Assembly: GCA_002695025.1 (NCBI GenBank)
Contig: NZNV01000008.1
Location: 1-64,000, forward strand
Direction of reading: 5' to 3'
DNA from: Owenweeksia sp.
GTDB taxonomy: Bacteria; Bacteroidota; Bacteroidia; Flavobacteriales; Schleiferiaceae
Length of the DNA stretch: 64,000 nt
Shown: positions 62,688 through 64,000 of the stretch, in pieces
How the letters are laid out: every line of letters begins with the position of its first letter
Position numbering within the stretch: the stretch's first letter is position 1
The notes under the pieces: model-generated
The model's database searches: none
The model's input: the letters and a program-made list of their open reading frames with translations, nothing else
Told to the model about the DNA's origin: nothing
Program-made: the position numbers and the translations under genes

Positions 62688-64000
62688 ATCCCGAAAAAAT
62701 AGCCGTTGGGCTGGATATAGGAACCACCAAGATCGTTGCCATGATTGGCCGTAAGAACGAGTACGGCAAGCTGGAGATCCTGGGTATGGGGAAAGCTAAA
62801 TCACTGGGTGTACACCGTGGTGTGGTTACCAATATCACCCAAACCATTGAGAGTATCAAGCTGGCCATTGAAGAGGCCGAAAACGAATCAGACCTTGCCA
62901 TTAAAAGTGTGGTGGTAGGCATTGCAGGCCAGCACATCCGCAGCCTGCAACACAGCGATTACATCATTCGCCAGAATTCGGATGATGTGATTGAAGACAA
63001 GGATATTGACAACCTCATCCAGAACGTTCACAACCTGGTAATGCTACCTGGTGAGGAAATTATACACGTACTCCCCCAGGAATACAAAGTTGACGGACAA
63101 GCCGAGATCCGTGAACCCCGCGGCATGTACGGCAGTCGCCTGGAAGCTAACTTCCACATTGTGGTAGGGCAGATCAGCTCCATCAAGAACATTGGCCGCT
63201 GCGTAAAAAGCAGCAACCTCAACGTGGCTGATATTACTCTGGAGCCATTGGCTTCTGCTGAAGCAGTACTCTCCCAGGAGGAAAAAGAGGCCGGAGTGGT
63301 ACTGGTGGATATTGGTGGCGGCACCACCGATGTAGCCATCTTCAAGGACGGCATCATCCGCCACACCGCGGTCATTCCATTTGGAGGCAATGTGATCACG
63401 GAAGACATCAAGGAAGGCTGCTCCATCATTGAGAAGCAGGCCGAACTATTGAAGATCAAGTTCGGCTCAGCCTGGCCCGGTGAAAACAAAGAGAACGAAA
63501 TTGTGAGCATCCCTGGCCTGCGTGGCCGTGAGCCTAAAGAGATATCCCTGAAAAACCTCTCCAAGATCATCCACGCCCGTGTGGTGGAGATCATTGAACA
63601 GGTGTACCTGGAGATCAAGAACTACGGCTACGATGAGAACAAGAAAAAACTGATTGCCGGTATCGTGTTAACCGGTGGTGGCAGTCAATTGAAACACATT
63701 AAGCAGTTGGTGGAATTTGTTACCGGTATGGATACCCGCATCGGCTTTCCTAATGAGCACCTTGCCAGTGAAAGTGATGACGAATTCAGTTCACCGGCTT
63801 ATGCCACCGCTGTGGGGCTGGTATTAAAAGGGGTGAGCAAGAACCAGACGGATGAAATATCTGTGGTAGACCCCAATAATTCCAACCACCCACAAACCTT
63901 TAAACAACCCAGTATCCCCGAACCTGAACCGGAAGCTCCTAAGGCCGAAGAGAAGGAAGAGGATATAAACCCAGATAACACCGATAAACCCGAAGAAAAT
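62684..64000 (+). CDS. ftsA: Cell division protein FtsA (3' end outside window)
   Basis: Actin-like ATPase that tethers FtsZ to the membrane. The 439 codons present begin MNPEKIAVGLDIGTTKIVAMIG (ATP phosphate-1 loop) and include the 1C domain, VLVDIGGGTTDVAIF (phosphate-2) and VLTGGGSQL (adenosine loop). After about residue 385 comes a Pro/Glu-rich linker that runs off the window, so the usual C-terminal amphipathic helix is not seen. It overlaps ftsQ by 4 bp. ftsZ is expected next. Confidence 0.94.
   Translation, partial: MNPEKIAVGLDIGTTKIVAMIGRKNEYGKLEILGMGKAKSLGVHRGVVTNITQTIESIKLAIEEAENESDLAIKSVVVGIAGQHIRSLQHSDYIIRQNSDDVIEDKDIDNLIQNVHNLVMLPGEEIIHVLPQEYKVDGQAEIREPRGMYGSRLEANFHIVVGQISSIKNIGRCVKSSNLNVADITLEPLASAEAVLSQEEKEAGVVLVDIGGGTTDVAIFKDGIIRHTAVIPFGGNVITEDIKEGCSIIEKQAELLKIKFGSAWPGENKENEIVSIPGLRGREPKEISLKNLSKIIHARVVEIIEQVYLEIKNYGYDENKKKLIAGIVLTGGGSQLKHIKQLVEFVTGMDTRIGFPNEHLASESDDEFSSPAYATAVGLVLKGVSKNQTDEISVVDPNNSNHPQTFKQPSIPEPEPEAPKAEEKEEDINPDNTDKPEEN

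Overview
The window reads as chromosomal DNA of a gliding-type Bacteroidota bacterium, most likely order Flavobacteriales. The sequence-level reasons are: gldA, gldB and gldC homologues; proteins with type IX secretion (T9SS) sorting domains of both type A and type B; several TonB-dependent receptors; a DUF4249 protein; a bacterial geranylgeranylglyceryl phosphate synthase; and promoters of the Bacteroidota form (TTG, a spacer of about 19, then TAnnTTTG) rather than the sigma70 form. A genus cannot be assigned from the sequence alone. No prophage, insertion sequence, CRISPR array or rRNA is visible. Coding density is high and strands alternate in short blocks.

Layout. 1-4.6 kb: end of a DUF4249 protein, a YbdG-like MscS channel, a glycosyltransferase, ruvC, a HIT protein and greA, which has a terminator-like hairpin in its leader. 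4.6-13.5 kb: a minus-strand operon of a TonB-dependent receptor, a 1371-residue secreted protein and a PorV/PorQ-like barrel. 13.7-19.3 kb: an atypical Rieske lipoprotein, atpD-atpC, ribF, a leucine-rich repeat protein, era and an initiator tRNA with its own promoter and terminator. 19.4-22 kb: two tandem, mutually similar 29- and 30-residue membrane microproteins facing a three-gene histidine kinase/response regulator operon. 22-27.8 kb: ahcY, a phosphopantetheinyl transferase, then an operon of GGGP synthase, thiamine-binding protein, PnuC and NadR-type kinase, followed by a second MscS channel. 28-34.6 kb: exported proteins, including a T9SS type B adhesin-like protein, a Kelch protein and a metallo-beta-lactamase-fold protein with altered zinc ligands. 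34.6-39.3 kb: a TPP riboswitch controlling a predicted thiamine receptor, then a second receptor. 39.3-50.2 kb: mazG-like, dtd, P4 phosphatase, rsgA, gldA, a broken small secreted-protein gene, der, a LuxR-type regulator, nadE, gldB, gldC and engB. 50.5-64 kb: the dcw cell wall and division cluster from mraZ to a truncated ftsA, with almost every gene overlapping the next.

How the parts fit. The dcw genes make lipid-linked peptidoglycan precursor (murE, mraY, murD, murG, murC) and the divisome (ftsL, ftsI, ftsW, ftsQ, ftsA). MraZ probably represses its own promoter through three GTGGG-type boxes spaced exactly 10 bp apart. The surface genes depend on T9SS and TonB. Thiamine and NAD-precursor uptake genes are spread over 24.9-26.2 kb, 34.7-37.3 kb and 46.7 kb (nadE).

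The best candidates for something undescribed are the tandem microproteins at 19.39-19.65 kb, the receptor/1371-residue protein/PorV-like trio at 4.6-13.5 kb, the greA leader terminator, and the expanded TPP riboswitch with a hairpin abutting the start codon. All functional statements are from reading the sequence and from family knowledge; no database search was run.
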